64,000 nt of DNA, from contig NZ_CP021404.1 of the NCBI RefSeq assembly GCF_002504165.1, positions 248,001 through 312,000 on the forward strand, given 5' to 3'. How positions within the stretch are numbered: the stretch's first letter is position 1; the number at the start of each line of letters is the position of its first letter. A program made the position numbers and the translations under genes. The notes beneath the pieces were generated by a model, which saw nothing but the letters and a program-made list of their open reading frames with translations, was not told the DNA's origin and did not search any database. This DNA comes from Pacificitalea manganoxidans. Lineage in GTDB: Bacteria; Pseudomonadota; Alphaproteobacteria; Rhodobacterales; Rhodobacteraceae. This document shows positions 51,564-60,690 of this stretch, in pieces.

Positions 51564-52709
51564 TCAGGCCTGCGCGGCGATCTCGGCCTCGAAGGCCCAT
51601 TCGAGCCAAGGCATCAGCGCTTCGAGATCGGCGGTCTCGACGGTGGCACCGCACCAGATCCGCAGACCGGCAGGCGCATCGCGGTAAGCCCCGATATCCA
51701 GCGCCACGCCCTCGGCCTCCAGCCGTTTGGCCACAGCCTTGGCAAAGGCGGCCCCGTCCTGAATGCGCGCATCGGCGAATTTCAGGCAGACGGAGGTGTT
51801 GGACCGGATCGCCGGCTCGGCAGCGAGGAATTCAAGCCAATCGTGGGTGTCGACAAAATCCGCGATGACGGCGGTGTTTGCGTCAGCCCGGGCGATCATG
51901 CCTTCAAGTCCACCGACCGATTTCGCCCAGTCCAGCGCGACAAGGTAATCCTCGACACAGAGCATCGACGGCGTGTTGATCGTCTCACCGCGGAAAATGC
52001 CGTCGATCAGCTTGCCGCCCTTGGTCAGGCGAAAGATCTTCGGCAGCGGCCATGCGGGGGTGTAGCTTTCCAGCCGTTCCACCGCGCGGGGGCTCAGGAT
52101 CAGCATGCCATGGGCAGCTTCGCCACCCAGCGCTTTCTGCCAGGAGAAGGTCACGACATCGAGCTTGTCCCACGGCAGTTCCTGCGCGAAGGCGGCGGAA
52201 GTCGCGTCGCAGATCGTTAGACCGGCACGGTCGGCGGGGATCGCGTCGCCATTGGGCACGCGCACGCCCGAGGTAGTGCCGTTCCAGGTAAAGACGACAT
52301 CGGTGTCGAAATCGACGGTGGTCAGGTCGACGATCTCACCATAATCGGCGGTCTTCACCTCGGCGTCGATCTTCAACTGTTTCACCACGTCGGTGACCCA
52401 GCCTGCGCCGAAGCTTTCCCATGCCAGCATGGTGGCCTTGCGCGCGCCCAGAAGCGACCACATCGCCATTTCGACGGCGCCGGTGTCAGAACCGGGAACG
52501 ATGCCGATATGGTAATCAGCAGGCACGCCCAGCACGTCGCGGGTGGTTTCGATTGCGGATTTCAGCTTCTCCTTGCCCACGGCGGCACGGTGCGAGCGGC
52601 CCAAGGGCGCGTCAGCAAGCTGATCCAGCGTAAAGGTGGGGGGTTTGGCACAGGGGCCCGAGGAGAAACGCGGATTAGCCGGCCGCGTTGCCGGTGTGGT
52701 CATAGCCAT
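51564..52709 (-). CDS. serC: Phosphoserine aminotransferase
   Basis: SerC converts 3-phosphohydroxypyruvate to phosphoserine with glutamate. From ATG 52709 it has 381 residues; the much longer frame upstream is not coding. The N-terminal [20 protein letters not shown] is the usual family start. PLP lies at Lys in [14 protein letters not shown], with [10 protein letters not shown] and [11 protein letters not shown] for phosphate and substrate. AAGGG stands about 10 nt before the ATG. Its leader carries a candidate serC RNA motif. Confidence 0.96.
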   Translation of the reverse strand: MAMTTPATRPANPRFSSGPCAKPPTFTLDQLADAPLGRSHRAAVGKEKLKSAIETTRDVLGVPADYHIGIVPGSDTGAVEMAMWSLLGARKATMLAWESFGAGWVTDVVKQLKIDAEVKTADYGEIVDLTTVDFDTDVVFTWNGTTSGVRVPNGDAIPADRAGLTICDATSAAFAQELPWDKLDVVTFSWQKALGGEAAHGMLILSPRAVERLESYTPAWPLPKIFRLTKGGKLIDGIFRGETINTPSMLCVEDYLVALDWAKSVGGLEGMIARADANTAVIADFVDTHDWLEFLAAEPAIRSNTSVCLKFADARIQDGAAFAKAVAKRLEAEGVALDIGAYRDAPAGLRIWCGATVETADLEALMPWLEWAFEAEIAAQA

Positions 52710-52765
52710 GGATGCTACCCTTCCAGATAAGCGCCTCTCGTTGGGGAGAGGTGTCCCGCCGCCGC
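52710..52765 (-). ncRNA. Candidate serC leader RNA motif
   Basis: Directly upstream of serC, the minus-strand leader has CCTCTC/GAGAGG (52746-52751 with 52734-52739) around a CCCAAC loop. It is followed by CGCTTATCTGGAAGGGTAGC and then the ATG after a few bases. This arrangement agrees with my memory of the serC RNA motif described upstream of serC in alphaproteobacteria. I cannot run a covariance search, so the assignment rests on position, the hairpin and recalled sequence. Confidence 0.55.
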
Positions 52766-52910
52766 ACCTAGTCCCTTGCCGCGCCCCTGTCCAGTGAAAT
52801 TTCCGCAGCGTCGGGTTGCAGCGTGCCCGGCGCGGATTGTCGCTCGCACCGCCGCCGCTTCGCGGGTATTCACGGCGTGATTTCGTGACGCCACTACCGG
52901 AGCCCTGCCT

Positions 52911-53795
52911 ATGTTCACCGTGACCCTGCTGACTGACCCGTCCGCCCCGACGCTCGACGCGACGACCGTGGAGGCGCTGCGCAATGGCTGGGGCGGCGGC
53001 GCGGCAAAATGGCTGGCGCGCGGCGTCGCGGCAGAATTCGACCTGCCCGAGCGCCCCGATAATCTCTGGCAGATCTGGGAAGACATGCAGGCCCGCGCCA
53101 TCGACGTGGTGATCCAGCCCAGCGACGACCGCCGCCGCAAAATGCTGCTCGCAGATATGGACAGCACCATGATCGGGCAGGAATGCATTGATGAACTGGC
53201 CGCCGAGGCTGGCGTGGGCGAGAAGGTCGCGGGTATCACCGCGCGGGCGATGAATGGCGAGCTGGATTTCGATGGCGCGTTGACCGAGCGGGTCGGCCTG
53301 TTGGCCGATCTCGACGAGGCGGTCATCGCGCGGGTGCTGGCGGAGCGTATCACCTACACTGCGGGCGGCGATGTCCTGATCGCGACGATGCGGGCGCAGG
53401 GCGGGCATGCGGCGCTGGTTTCAGGCGGGTTCACGGCGTTCACCTCGCATGTCGCGGCGCATCTGGGCTTTGACGAGCACCGCGCCAACACGCTGGGCAT
53501 CGAGAACGGTCGCCTCACCGGGCGCGTGGTGCTGCCGATTCTGGGGCGCGAGGCCAAGATCGCCGCGCTGCATGAGATCACCGAGCGGCTGGGCCTGTCG
53601 CCGCGCGACGTGATCGCCGTGGGGGATGGTGCCAACGATCTGGGGATGCTGGGCATTGCAGGCACCGGGGTGGCGCTGCATGCCAAGCCTTCGGTGCAGA
53701 AGGAATGCGACATCCGCATCAACCACGGCGACCTGACCGCGCTGCTCTATATCCAAGGCTATGCGGCAGACGATTTCGCGACGCCCGCGCGCTGA
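52911..53795 (+). CDS. serB: Phosphoserine phosphatase
   Basis: SerB removes phosphate from phosphoserine, the last step of serine synthesis. It is a 294-residue HAD enzyme: nucleophile Asp82 and acid Asp84 in [20 protein letters not shown] for motif II, and [11 protein letters not shown] for motif IV. The first ~75 residues form a short N-terminal domain. It is divergent from serC-serA across 201 nt, so all three pathway genes share this site. Confidence 0.96.
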   Translation: MFTVTLLTDPSAPTLDATTVEALRNGWGGGAAKWLARGVAAEFDLPERPDNLWQIWEDMQARAIDVVIQPSDDRRRKMLLADMDSTMIGQECIDELAAEAGVGEKVAGITARAMNGELDFDGALTERVGLLADLDEAVIARVLAERITYTAGGDVLIATMRAQGGHAALVSGGFTAFTSHVAAHLGFDEHRANTLGIENGRLTGRVVLPILGREAKIAALHEITERLGLSPRDVIAVGDGANDLGMLGIAGTGVALHAKPSVQKECDIRINHGDLTALLYIQGYAADDFATPAR

Positions 53796-53800
53796 TCTAC

Positions 53801-53849
53801 CCCGCTGCGATGGCCCCGGCTGCGCAAGCATCCGGGCCATCGCAGCGGG
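53801..53849. terminator. 16-bp perfect hairpin between convergent serB and yaaA
   Basis: CCCGCTGCGATGGCCC (53801-53816) is exactly complementary to GGGCCATCGCAGCGGG (53834-53849), with a small TGC/GCA stem inside the 17-nt loop. It begins 5 nt after the serB stop and ends 10 nt before the yaaA stop, so it probably terminates or protects both transcripts. There is no T-tract. Confidence 0.7.
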
Positions 53850-53859
53850 TGGTGGGGCG

Positions 53860-54627
53860 TCAGTCAGCGCGTAGGAAGGCGGGTTTGCCCGGCTCCGACA
53901 GATCGGCCTGATAGGCGTAGCCGCCAAGGTCGAACGCGCGCAGCTGATCCGCATCGGTCAGGCGGTGTTCCACAATGAAACGTGCCATCGCGCCACGTGC
54001 CTTCTTGGCGTAGAAGCTCACCATCTTCGGGCCGCCCGGCTTATCTTCGAGGAAAACCGGGGTGACCACGTCAAGGTCGAGCGTGTCGCGGTCGGCGGCG
54101 GTGAAATATTCCTGACTGGCGCAGTTCACCAGCAACCGCGTGCCCGCGCTTTCGGCGTCGCGGTTCAGGTGCAGCGCGATCCGGTCTTCCCACCAATCAT
54201 AGAGACTTTTGCCGCGATTGGTGGCCAGCCGCGTGCCCATTTCCAGCCGGTAGGGCTGGATCGCGTCGCGCGGGCGCAGCAGGCCGTAGAGCCCCGACAG
54301 GATGCGCAGATGATCGTCAGCCCAGCGGACCGCGTCTTCGTCAAGGCTCGCGGCATCGAGACCCTGATACGTGTCCCCCGCGAAAGCGCGCATCGCCGGG
54401 CGGGTATCCCCGGCGGCGGGGTCGTCGGAAAATTCGGTGAAGCGCTTGCGGTTCAGCGCGGCGAGATCCTTGCTGATATCCATCAGCGCCATCAGATCCG
54501 GCCCCGATTGCCGCTTCATCCGGCGTGCCAGCGCGTTGGCCTCCTCCAGCATCCGCGGCTTGGTCTGGCGCAGGCCAGGCGCGTCGGACCAATCCAGACG
54601 CTTGGCGGGGGAAATCACGACGAGCAT
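53860..54627 (-). CDS. yaaA: Peroxide stress protein YaaA
   Basis: A 255-residue protein of the DUF328/YaaA family. The N-terminus MLVVISPAKRLDW is typical, with RKRFTEFSDD, AFAGDTYQGLDA, ILSGLYGLLRPRDAIQPYRLEMG and LVNCASQEYF. In E. coli YaaA lowers free iron during hydrogen peroxide stress and binds DNA; the same role here is inferred from the family. Confidence 0.94.
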   Translation of the reverse strand: MLVVISPAKRLDWSDAPGLRQTKPRMLEEANALARRMKRQSGPDLMALMDISKDLAALNRKRFTEFSDDPAAGDTRPAMRAFAGDTYQGLDAASLDEDAVRWADDHLRILSGLYGLLRPRDAIQPYRLEMGTRLATNRGKSLYDWWEDRIALHLNRDAESAGTRLLVNCASQEYFTAADRDTLDLDVVTPVFLEDKPGGPKMVSFYAKKARGAMARFIVEHRLTDADQLRAFDLGGYAYQADLSEPGKPAFLRAD

Positions 54628-54819
54628 GGGGCGGAGACTCCTGTGCAGGGCAGGCCGGGTGGCGGATCAGGCGCGCAACCTAGCGGCTGACGAAGCGGTG
54701 TCCACCTGCCGTTTCGCGCTGTGACGTTGCGGCGCAAGCAGTGCTGTGGCGCGGTGCTGGCGCGACAGGGCGAAGGTGTCACGCTAGGCTTGGCCGCAAC
54801 ACGAAATGGGAGGTTCATC

Positions 54820-55998
54820 ATGAGCGATATCGTCATCGTCAGCGGCGCGCGCAGCGCGATCGGCAGCTTCGGCGGGGCGCTCGCCGGCGTGCCGCCGATC
54901 GATCTGGCCACCACCGTCAGCACTGCCGCAATCGAGCGGGCGGGTGTGGCCCCGGACCGGATCGGTCATGTCGTGATGGGGCATGTCATCAATACAGAGC
55001 CACGCGATATGTATCTGTCCCGCGCCGCCGCGATGGGCGCGGGCGTGCCCGACACCGTGCCCGCGATGAACGTCAACCGGCTCTGCGGTTCGGGCGTGCA
55101 GGCGATTATCTCGGCGGTGCAGAGCCTGATGCTAGGCGATGCCGATTTCGCGCTGGCAGGCGGCGCGGAAAGCATGAGCCGCTCTCCCTACATCCTGCCT
55201 GCGGCCCGGTGGGGCCAGAAGATGGGCGATGTCTCTGCGCAGGACATGATGCTGGGCGCGCTGAACTGTCCGTTCGGCACTGGCCATATGGGGGTGACGG
55301 CGGAAAACGTCGCGGCTGAGCATGACGTGAGCCGGGAGGCACAGGATGCGTTCGCACTGGAGAGCCAGACCCGCGCCGCGCGCGCTATCGCGGAGGGCCG
55401 CTTTGCCGAGCAGATCGTGCCGGTGGTGCAGCAGACCCGACGTGGTGAAACCCGCTTTGACACGGACGAACACCCCAAGAAGACGAGCGCCGAACAACTT
55501 GCCGCCCTGCGCCCTGCCTTCCGCAAGGAGGGGACCGTGACCGCGGGGAATGCCTCCGGGCTGAACGACGGCGCGGCGGCGCTGGTGCTGGCGCGGGCGG
55601 AGGCGGCCGAGGCCGCAGGCGTCACGCCGATGGCGCGGGTAATCGGCTACGCCCATGCCGGGGTGCGGCCCGAGGTGATGGGCATCGGCCCCGTGCCTGC
55701 GGTCGAAGCGCTGCTAAAGCGCACGGGCCTGAGCGTCGCGGATTTCGACGTGATCGAATCGAACGAGGCGTTCGCCGCGCAGGCGCTCGCCGTATCGGCT
55801 GCGTTGGGTTTCGATCCCGCGCGGGTCAATCCCAATGGCGGCGCAGTGGCGCTGGGCCACCCGGTGGGGGCGACCGGCGCAATCATCACGGTCAAGGCGC
55901 TCTATGAGCTGCGCCGCACCAGAGGTAAGCGCGCGCTTGTCACCATGTGCATCGGCGGTGGTCAGGGGATCGCGCTGGCGCTGGAGGCCGTGGGTTAA
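54820..55998 (+). CDS. Acetyl-CoA C-acetyltransferase (thiolase)
   Basis: A 392-residue thiolase joining or splitting acetyl-CoA units. The start is ATG 54820 with GGGAGG upstream. The acylated Cys89 is in [10 protein letters not shown]; the second set is [26 protein letters not shown] and the base Cys in MCIGGGQG. It is of the PhaA/AtoB-like type, but no phaB or atoDA genes are adjacent, so the pathway is open. It converges on smc with a 39-nt gap. Confidence 0.93.
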   Translation: MSDIVIVSGARSAIGSFGGALAGVPPIDLATTVSTAAIERAGVAPDRIGHVVMGHVINTEPRDMYLSRAAAMGAGVPDTVPAMNVNRLCGSGVQAIISAVQSLMLGDADFALAGGAESMSRSPYILPAARWGQKMGDVSAQDMMLGALNCPFGTGHMGVTAENVAAEHDVSREAQDAFALESQTRAARAIAEGRFAEQIVPVVQQTRRGETRFDTDEHPKKTSAEQLAALRPAFRKEGTVTAGNASGLNDGAAALVLARAEAAEAAGVTPMARVIGYAHAGVRPEVMGIGPVPAVEALLKRTGLSVADFDVIESNEAFAAQALAVSAALGFDPARVNPNGGAVALGHPVGATGAIITVKALYELRRTRGKRALVTMCIGGGQGIALALEAVG

Positions 55999-56037
55999 GG
56001 CGCGCGCCCTGAGAGACGAAGGCACGCGCAGGGTGGC

Positions 56038-59000
56038 TCAGGCCACCATCTGCTCGGCCTTCTTGAGGTCGACCGACACAAGCTGACTGACGCCCTGCTC
56101 CTGCATCGTCACGCCAAACAGCCGATCCATCCGGCTCATCGTGATGGCGTGGTGGGTGATGATCAGGAACCGGGTGTCGGTGCGGCGGCACATTTCGTCC
56201 AGCAGGTCGCAGAACCGCGTCACGTTGGCATCGTCGAGCGGCGCGTCGACCTCGTCCAGAACGCAGATCGGCGCGGGGTTGGCGAGGAACACCGCAAAGA
56301 TCAGCGCGAGTGCCGTCAGCGTCTGTTCGCCGCCCGAAAGTAGCGACAGGGTCGACAATTTCTTGCCCGGCGGCATGCACATGATCTCCAAGCCCGCTTC
56401 CAGCGGATCGTCGCTTTCGACCAGTTCCAGCCGCGCCTGACCGCCACCGAAGAGATGGGTAAAGAGCATGGCGAAATTGGTGTTCACCTGCTCGAATGCG
56501 GTCAGCAGCCGTTCGCGGCCTTCCTTGTTCAGCCCGGCGATGCCGGTGCGCAAGGCCCGGATCGCCTCTTCCAGATCGGCCTTTTCCTGCACCAGCAGAT
56601 CGTGCTCTCCCGCGACCTCGCGCCGGTCTTCCTCTGCGCGCAGGTTCACGGCTCCCAGACCGTCGCGTTGGCGGCGCAGGCGCTGAACTTCGGCCTCGCT
56701 CCGGTCCGGGGCAGGCATCGCGTCAACGGCGGTGTCGAGCGTGGCAAGCAGCTCTGCGGGTGTGCAGTCCCGTTCTTCCTCGATGCGCTGGGCAGCGGCG
56801 GCGACGGCGGCATCGGCAGCTTCGGCGCGGGCTTGCGCGGCAGCGCGGGCTTCGCGTGCTTCTGACGCGGCGGTGGTCGCGTCGCGCTCGGCCTGTTCGG
56901 CGGCACGGAACGCAGCCTCGGCGCCGCTTAAGGCTTCGGTCGCGGCGGCACGGCGGGTCTGTGCCGTTGCCAGATCGGCGGCAAGGGTTTCGCGGCGACC
57001 GGCCAGTTCGGCGGGACGGGCGCGGGCCGCGGCCAGTTCGGCCTCGGAAGCGCCAAGCCGCGCGACAAGCTCCGCCTTGCGACTTTCGGCATTGCGCAGG
57101 CGTTCACGCCAGTCGGCGATTTCACGGGTGATGGCCTGCGCACGGCGAGCGCGGCCCTCTCCGGCGCGGCGCAGTTCGTCCTGCGCGGCACGGGCGGCCA
57201 TCATGGCGCGGCGGGCCTCTTCGACCTCCGCGCGGGCCGCATCGACCCCGGCGCGGGCATGGGCCAGATCAGGCAGGTCATCAACCTGCGCCTGCGCTTC
57301 TTGCAGGCGGGCGCGGGCACCGGCGGCTTCTTCATCGTGGCGGGCGACGGCCAGTTCGGCGGCGTCCATGCGCGTGCCGGCAAGGCTGCGGTCGCTTTCG
57401 GCGCGGCTTTGGGCGCGGCTTGCCTCGGTCACGGCGGCGTCCGCGTCGCGGCGGGCCTGACGTGCCGCTTTGTCGGCGGCGGTCAGATCCGCGAGTTGCC
57501 GGGTCAGCGTTTCGTGGGTGTCCCGGGCGGCGGCGGCGCGCGCTTCGATCGTGTCGAGGTCCCGCTGAAGCTCGGCCAGCCGGTTCAGTTGTTGCAGGCG
57601 AAGCGCGGCGGCCGTGGGCGCATCCTCGGCGCCCGCGCGATACCCGTCCCAGCGCCACAGATCGCCTTCGATCGACACCAGACGCTGGCCGGGTTTCAGC
57701 GCAGGTTGCAGGCGCGGCCCGTCGGCGGCATCGACCAAGCCGACCTCGGCCATACGGCGCGCCAGCACGTCGGGCACCTGCATATGGCCGGTCAGGGGCA
57801 CGGCCCCTTCGGGCAGCCCCTGCGGCGCGGCGTAGAGCGGCAGCGCGGTCCACCCGGACGCCGCGTCAGCCGTCACGGCAGGCGCGCGCAGGTCGTCGGC
57901 CAGCGCGGCCCCCAGCGCTTTTTCGTAGCCCGCATCGACCCGCAGGAGATCCAGCACCTGCCCGGCGCCGTCCTGATCGCGCGCGACGAGCCGCGACAGG
58001 GCGGCCACCTCGGCGCGGATCGCGCCTGCTTCGCCCTCGGCGGCGGAGCGCGCGGCGCGGGCGTCGGCCTCGCGGGTGGCGCATTCGGCTCGGGCGGCGT
58101 CGGCCTGCACCAATGCCGTCTCGGCTGCTTCGGCTGCGGCCGTGGCGGCATGCTGGCGCTCGGTCGCGGCGGCGACCTGTGCTTCGGCGCGGGTCACGGC
58201 CTCCTGCGCTCCGGTCACGCTGGTGCGGGCGGTCGCGGCCTCGGTTTCGTGGCGGGTCAGGGTTTTCTGCGCGTCGTCGCGGTAACGGTGCGTGGATTGG
58301 TGGCGCGCGGCAAGACGAGCGACATCCTCGGTCTGCTGGCTCAGCGCGTTTTCCTGCGTCTCCAGCGTCACGGCAGCGGCGCGGGCATCCTCCACCACGG
58401 CGGCGAGGCGGTCGTCATGCCCGTCCTCGGCCTGCCGCAGACGTTCGGTTTCGGCGTCCAGCCGGGCGACGGTTTCGCCCGCGTCACGGTTCAGACCCTC
58501 CTCGCGGGCAATGTCTTGCCGCATCTGGCCGATCTGCCGGTCCAGCGTGCCGATCGCCTCGGCGGCGCGGCGGTCTTCGTCGGCCAGCTGGGTCTGCTCG
58601 GCCTCGAGCCGTTGCAACAAAGCGGCGGCAATCGCGGCTTCCTCACGCAGCGGCGGCAGCGCGACATCGGCAGCCTCGCGCCGTTCGGCGGCGGCCTTCT
58701 GCGCGGCTTCGGCGCTGCTGGTGGCAGCGGAGCGGGCGCGCAATTCAGCATGAACCGCCGCGCGCAGGGTATCGGCCTCGTGCCAGCGCCCGTAGAACAG
58801 CATCCCCTCGGCCTGACGCAACACCGCGCCGATCTCGCGGTAGCGGGCCGCCTGTCGCGCCTGCCGGGCAAGCGACGCAAGCTGACTGGCAAGCTGTTCG
58901 ATCACATCATCGACGCGCGCCAGATTGGTTTCGGCGGCGTTGAGCTTCAGCTCCGCCTCGTGGCGGCGCTGGTAGAGACCCGAAATGCCAGCGGCTTCTT

Positions 59001-59493
59001 CTAGGATGCGGCGGCGTGCTTTCGGCTTGGCGTTGATAAGCTCCGAAATCTGGCCTTGCCGCACAAGCGCGGGCGAATGCGCCCCGGTGGAGGCATCGGC
59101 AAACAGCATCTGCACATCGCGGGCACGCACGTCGCGGGTGTTGGCCTTATAGGCAGATCCGGCGTCGCGGGTGATGCGGCGGATCACTTCCAGCTGGTCA
59201 GCGTCATTGAACCCCGCCGGGGCAAGCCGCTCGGCATTGTCGATGATCAGGCCGACCTCGGCAAAGTTGCGCGCCCCGCGGGAGGAGGCGCCAGCAAAAA
59301 TCACGTCTTCCATACCGCCGCCACGCATTGCGGAGGGCCGGTTTTCACCCATCACCCAACGCAGCGCTTCCAGCAGATTGGATTTGCCGCAGCCGTTGGG
59401 GCCGACAACGCCGGTCAGCCCGTCCGCGATCACCAGATCGGTGGGGTCGACGAAGCTTTTGAAACCGTTGAGGCGGAGGCGGGTGAAGCGCAA
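56038..59493 (-). CDS. smc: Chromosome segregation ATPase SMC
   Basis: SMC forms the ring dimer of bacterial condensin with ScpA and ScpB. I chose TTG 59493 because it gives MRFTRLRLNGFKSFVDPTDL, the usual N-terminus; the open frame upstream to 59565 is not family-like. The protein has 1151 residues: Walker A GPNGCGKSN (31-39), long coiled coils split by a hinge near the middle (SWTALPLYAAPQGLPEG region), signature LSGGEQTLTAL and Walker B CVLDEVDAPLDD. The coiled-coil arms are very rich in Ala, Arg and Glu. Confidence 0.96.
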   Translation of the reverse strand: MRFTRLRLNGFKSFVDPTDLVIADGLTGVVGPNGCGKSNLLEALRWVMGENRPSAMRGGGMEDVIFAGASSRGARNFAEVGLIIDNAERLAPAGFNDADQLEVIRRITRDAGSAYKANTRDVRARDVQMLFADASTGAHSPALVRQGQISELINAKPKARRRILEEAAGISGLYQRRHEAELKLNAAETNLARVDDVIEQLASQLASLARQARQAARYREIGAVLRQAEGMLFYGRWHEADTLRAAVHAELRARSAATSSAEAAQKAAAERREAADVALPPLREEAAIAAALLQRLEAEQTQLADEDRRAAEAIGTLDRQIGQMRQDIAREEGLNRDAGETVARLDAETERLRQAEDGHDDRLAAVVEDARAAAVTLETQENALSQQTEDVARLAARHQSTHRYRDDAQKTLTRHETEAATARTSVTGAQEAVTRAEAQVAAATERQHAATAAAEAAETALVQADAARAECATREADARAARSAAEGEAGAIRAEVAALSRLVARDQDGAGQVLDLLRVDAGYEKALGAALADDLRAPAVTADAASGWTALPLYAAPQGLPEGAVPLTGHMQVPDVLARRMAEVGLVDAADGPRLQPALKPGQRLVSIEGDLWRWDGYRAGAEDAPTAAALRLQQLNRLAELQRDLDTIEARAAAARDTHETLTRQLADLTAADKAARQARRDADAAVTEASRAQSRAESDRSLAGTRMDAAELAVARHDEEAAGARARLQEAQAQVDDLPDLAHARAGVDAARAEVEEARRAMMAARAAQDELRRAGEGRARRAQAITREIADWRERLRNAESRKAELVARLGASEAELAAARARPAELAGRRETLAADLATAQTRRAAATEALSGAEAAFRAAEQAERDATTAASEAREARAAAQARAEAADAAVAAAAQRIEEERDCTPAELLATLDTAVDAMPAPDRSEAEVQRLRRQRDGLGAVNLRAEEDRREVAGEHDLLVQEKADLEEAIRALRTGIAGLNKEGRERLLTAFEQVNTNFAMLFTHLFGGGQARLELVESDDPLEAGLEIMCMPPGKKLSTLSLLSGGEQTLTALALIFAVFLANPAPICVLDEVDAPLDDANVTRFCDLLDEMCRRTDTRFLIITHHAITMSRMDRLFGVTMQEQGVSQLVSVDLKKAEQMVA

Positions 59494-59716
59494 GGCGGGG
59501 GTCCGTTCGTTGTGCCACGAGTCAGGCGGCGATGATCTTTGAACCTGTGAAAATGCAGCGCCCAAGTCAACCTAAGACCCATCATCTGGCAGGCTCTCGG
59601 CGGTTATCCACAATATCTGCGGTGCGCGCCGATGGCAGTGCTGGGTTTGGGCTTTTCCATCCGCTGCGTTCTGGCGCATGTAGGGGAAAATACACCCAGA
59701 TGCGACAGGTGACCCG

Positions 59717-60190
59717 ATGTCAGACCCCGTCCTGCGCGAAGCCGCGCCGACCGAACCCGGCGCCCGCGCCCTGCTGGCCGCGAGCCATGCGCTGATGCAG
59801 CAGATGTTTCCCGCGGAATCGAACCACTACCTGTCGGTAGAAGCGCTGGCCGCGCCGGATGTGCGGTTCTTTCTGGTAGAGCGGGATGGCGTCGCCTTGG
59901 GCTGTGCGGCGTTAGCTCTGCGCGAGGGGTATGGCGAGGTCAAAAGCATGTTCGTCGCGCCCGAAGCGCGTGGCTCGGGCACGGGGCGATTGCTGATGCT
60001 GGCACTGGAGGACGCGGCCCGCGCGGCGGGATTACCGCTTATGCGGCTGGAAACCGGCGATACGCTGGACGCGGCGCACAGGCTTTATGCGCGCCACGGC
60101 TTTGTGACGCGCGGGCCGTTTGGCGATTATTCCGAAGATCCGCGCTCGGTATTCATGGAAAAGGATGTAGCGGCCATCGCCGGCTCCTGA
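59717..60190 (+). CDS. GNAT family N-acetyltransferase, first of an overlapping pair
   Basis: A 157-residue acetyltransferase. EVKSMFVAPEARGSGTGRLL is the acetyl-CoA region and AHRLYARHGFVTRGPFGDY the C-terminal element. This form is common among GNATs of unknown substrate. Its last 64 nt overlap, on the other strand, the end of the second GNAT gene. Confidence 0.9.
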   Translation: MSDPVLREAAPTEPGARALLAASHALMQQMFPAESNHYLSVEALAAPDVRFFLVERDGVALGCAALALREGYGEVKSMFVAPEARGSGTGRLLMLALEDAARAAGLPLMRLETGDTLDAAHRLYARHGFVTRGPFGDYSEDPRSVFMEKDVAAIAGS

Positions 60191-60690
60191 AGTGTGACGC
60201 CCATGTAGCGGATTGGCACATGGGCAATCGGGTTCGGCCAGTACGGCGGGATATCGCGAAAGCCCGCAGCCTCATACAGCGCCTGCGCGCCGGACATGAA
60301 GCCTGCGGTGTCCAGCACGGCACGGGCGTAGCCTGCTGCCCGCGCGTGATCGAGGATCTCAGCAATCAGGCGGCGCGCCAGCCCGCTGCCGCGCGCGGCG
60401 GGCCGGACATAGAGCCGCTTAATTTCGCAAGTGTCGGGCGCGGGGCCGGGGCGGAACGCGATCACCCCACGGGCCGGCCCGCCCCCCGGCAGACTATCCT
60501 CGCCACGCGCCAGAATCAGCTGACCGGCAGGCGGGGCGTAGCTGCCAGGAAGCTCCGCCAGTTCTTGATCCAGCGCCTGCCCATGCGCCAGATCGATGCC
60601 GTGATCCCGCGTTAGCCAATCTGCGTATTCGGTGAACAACGCGCGCACTTCGGTCAGGTCGGCCGGCCATATCGCGGGGGTGAGCGTCAC
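60127..60690 (-). CDS. GNAT family N-acetyltransferase, second of an overlapping pair
   Basis: A 187-residue acetyltransferase from GTG 60690, which overlaps the stop of the upstream ThDP gene (GTGA). The core has EIKRLYVRPAARGSGLARRL and ALYEAAGFRDIPPYWPNP, ending near VPIRYMG. The final ~20 residues read through the antisense strand of the convergent GNAT gene and look like an added tail. Confidence 0.88.
   Translation of the reverse strand: MTLTPAIWPADLTEVRALFTEYADWLTRDHGIDLAHGQALDQELAELPGSYAPPAGQLILARGEDSLPGGGPARGVIAFRPGPAPDTCEIKRLYVRPAARGSGLARRLIAEILDHARAAGYARAVLDTAGFMSGAQALYEAAGFRDIPPYWPNPIAHVPIRYMGVTLQEPAMAATSFSMNTERGSSE

Noticed and set aside
57259-59004. A 581-codon plus-strand frame opposite smc
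   Set aside because: Antisense shadow of the SMC coiled coil; Gly/Arg/Ala-rich with no domain.
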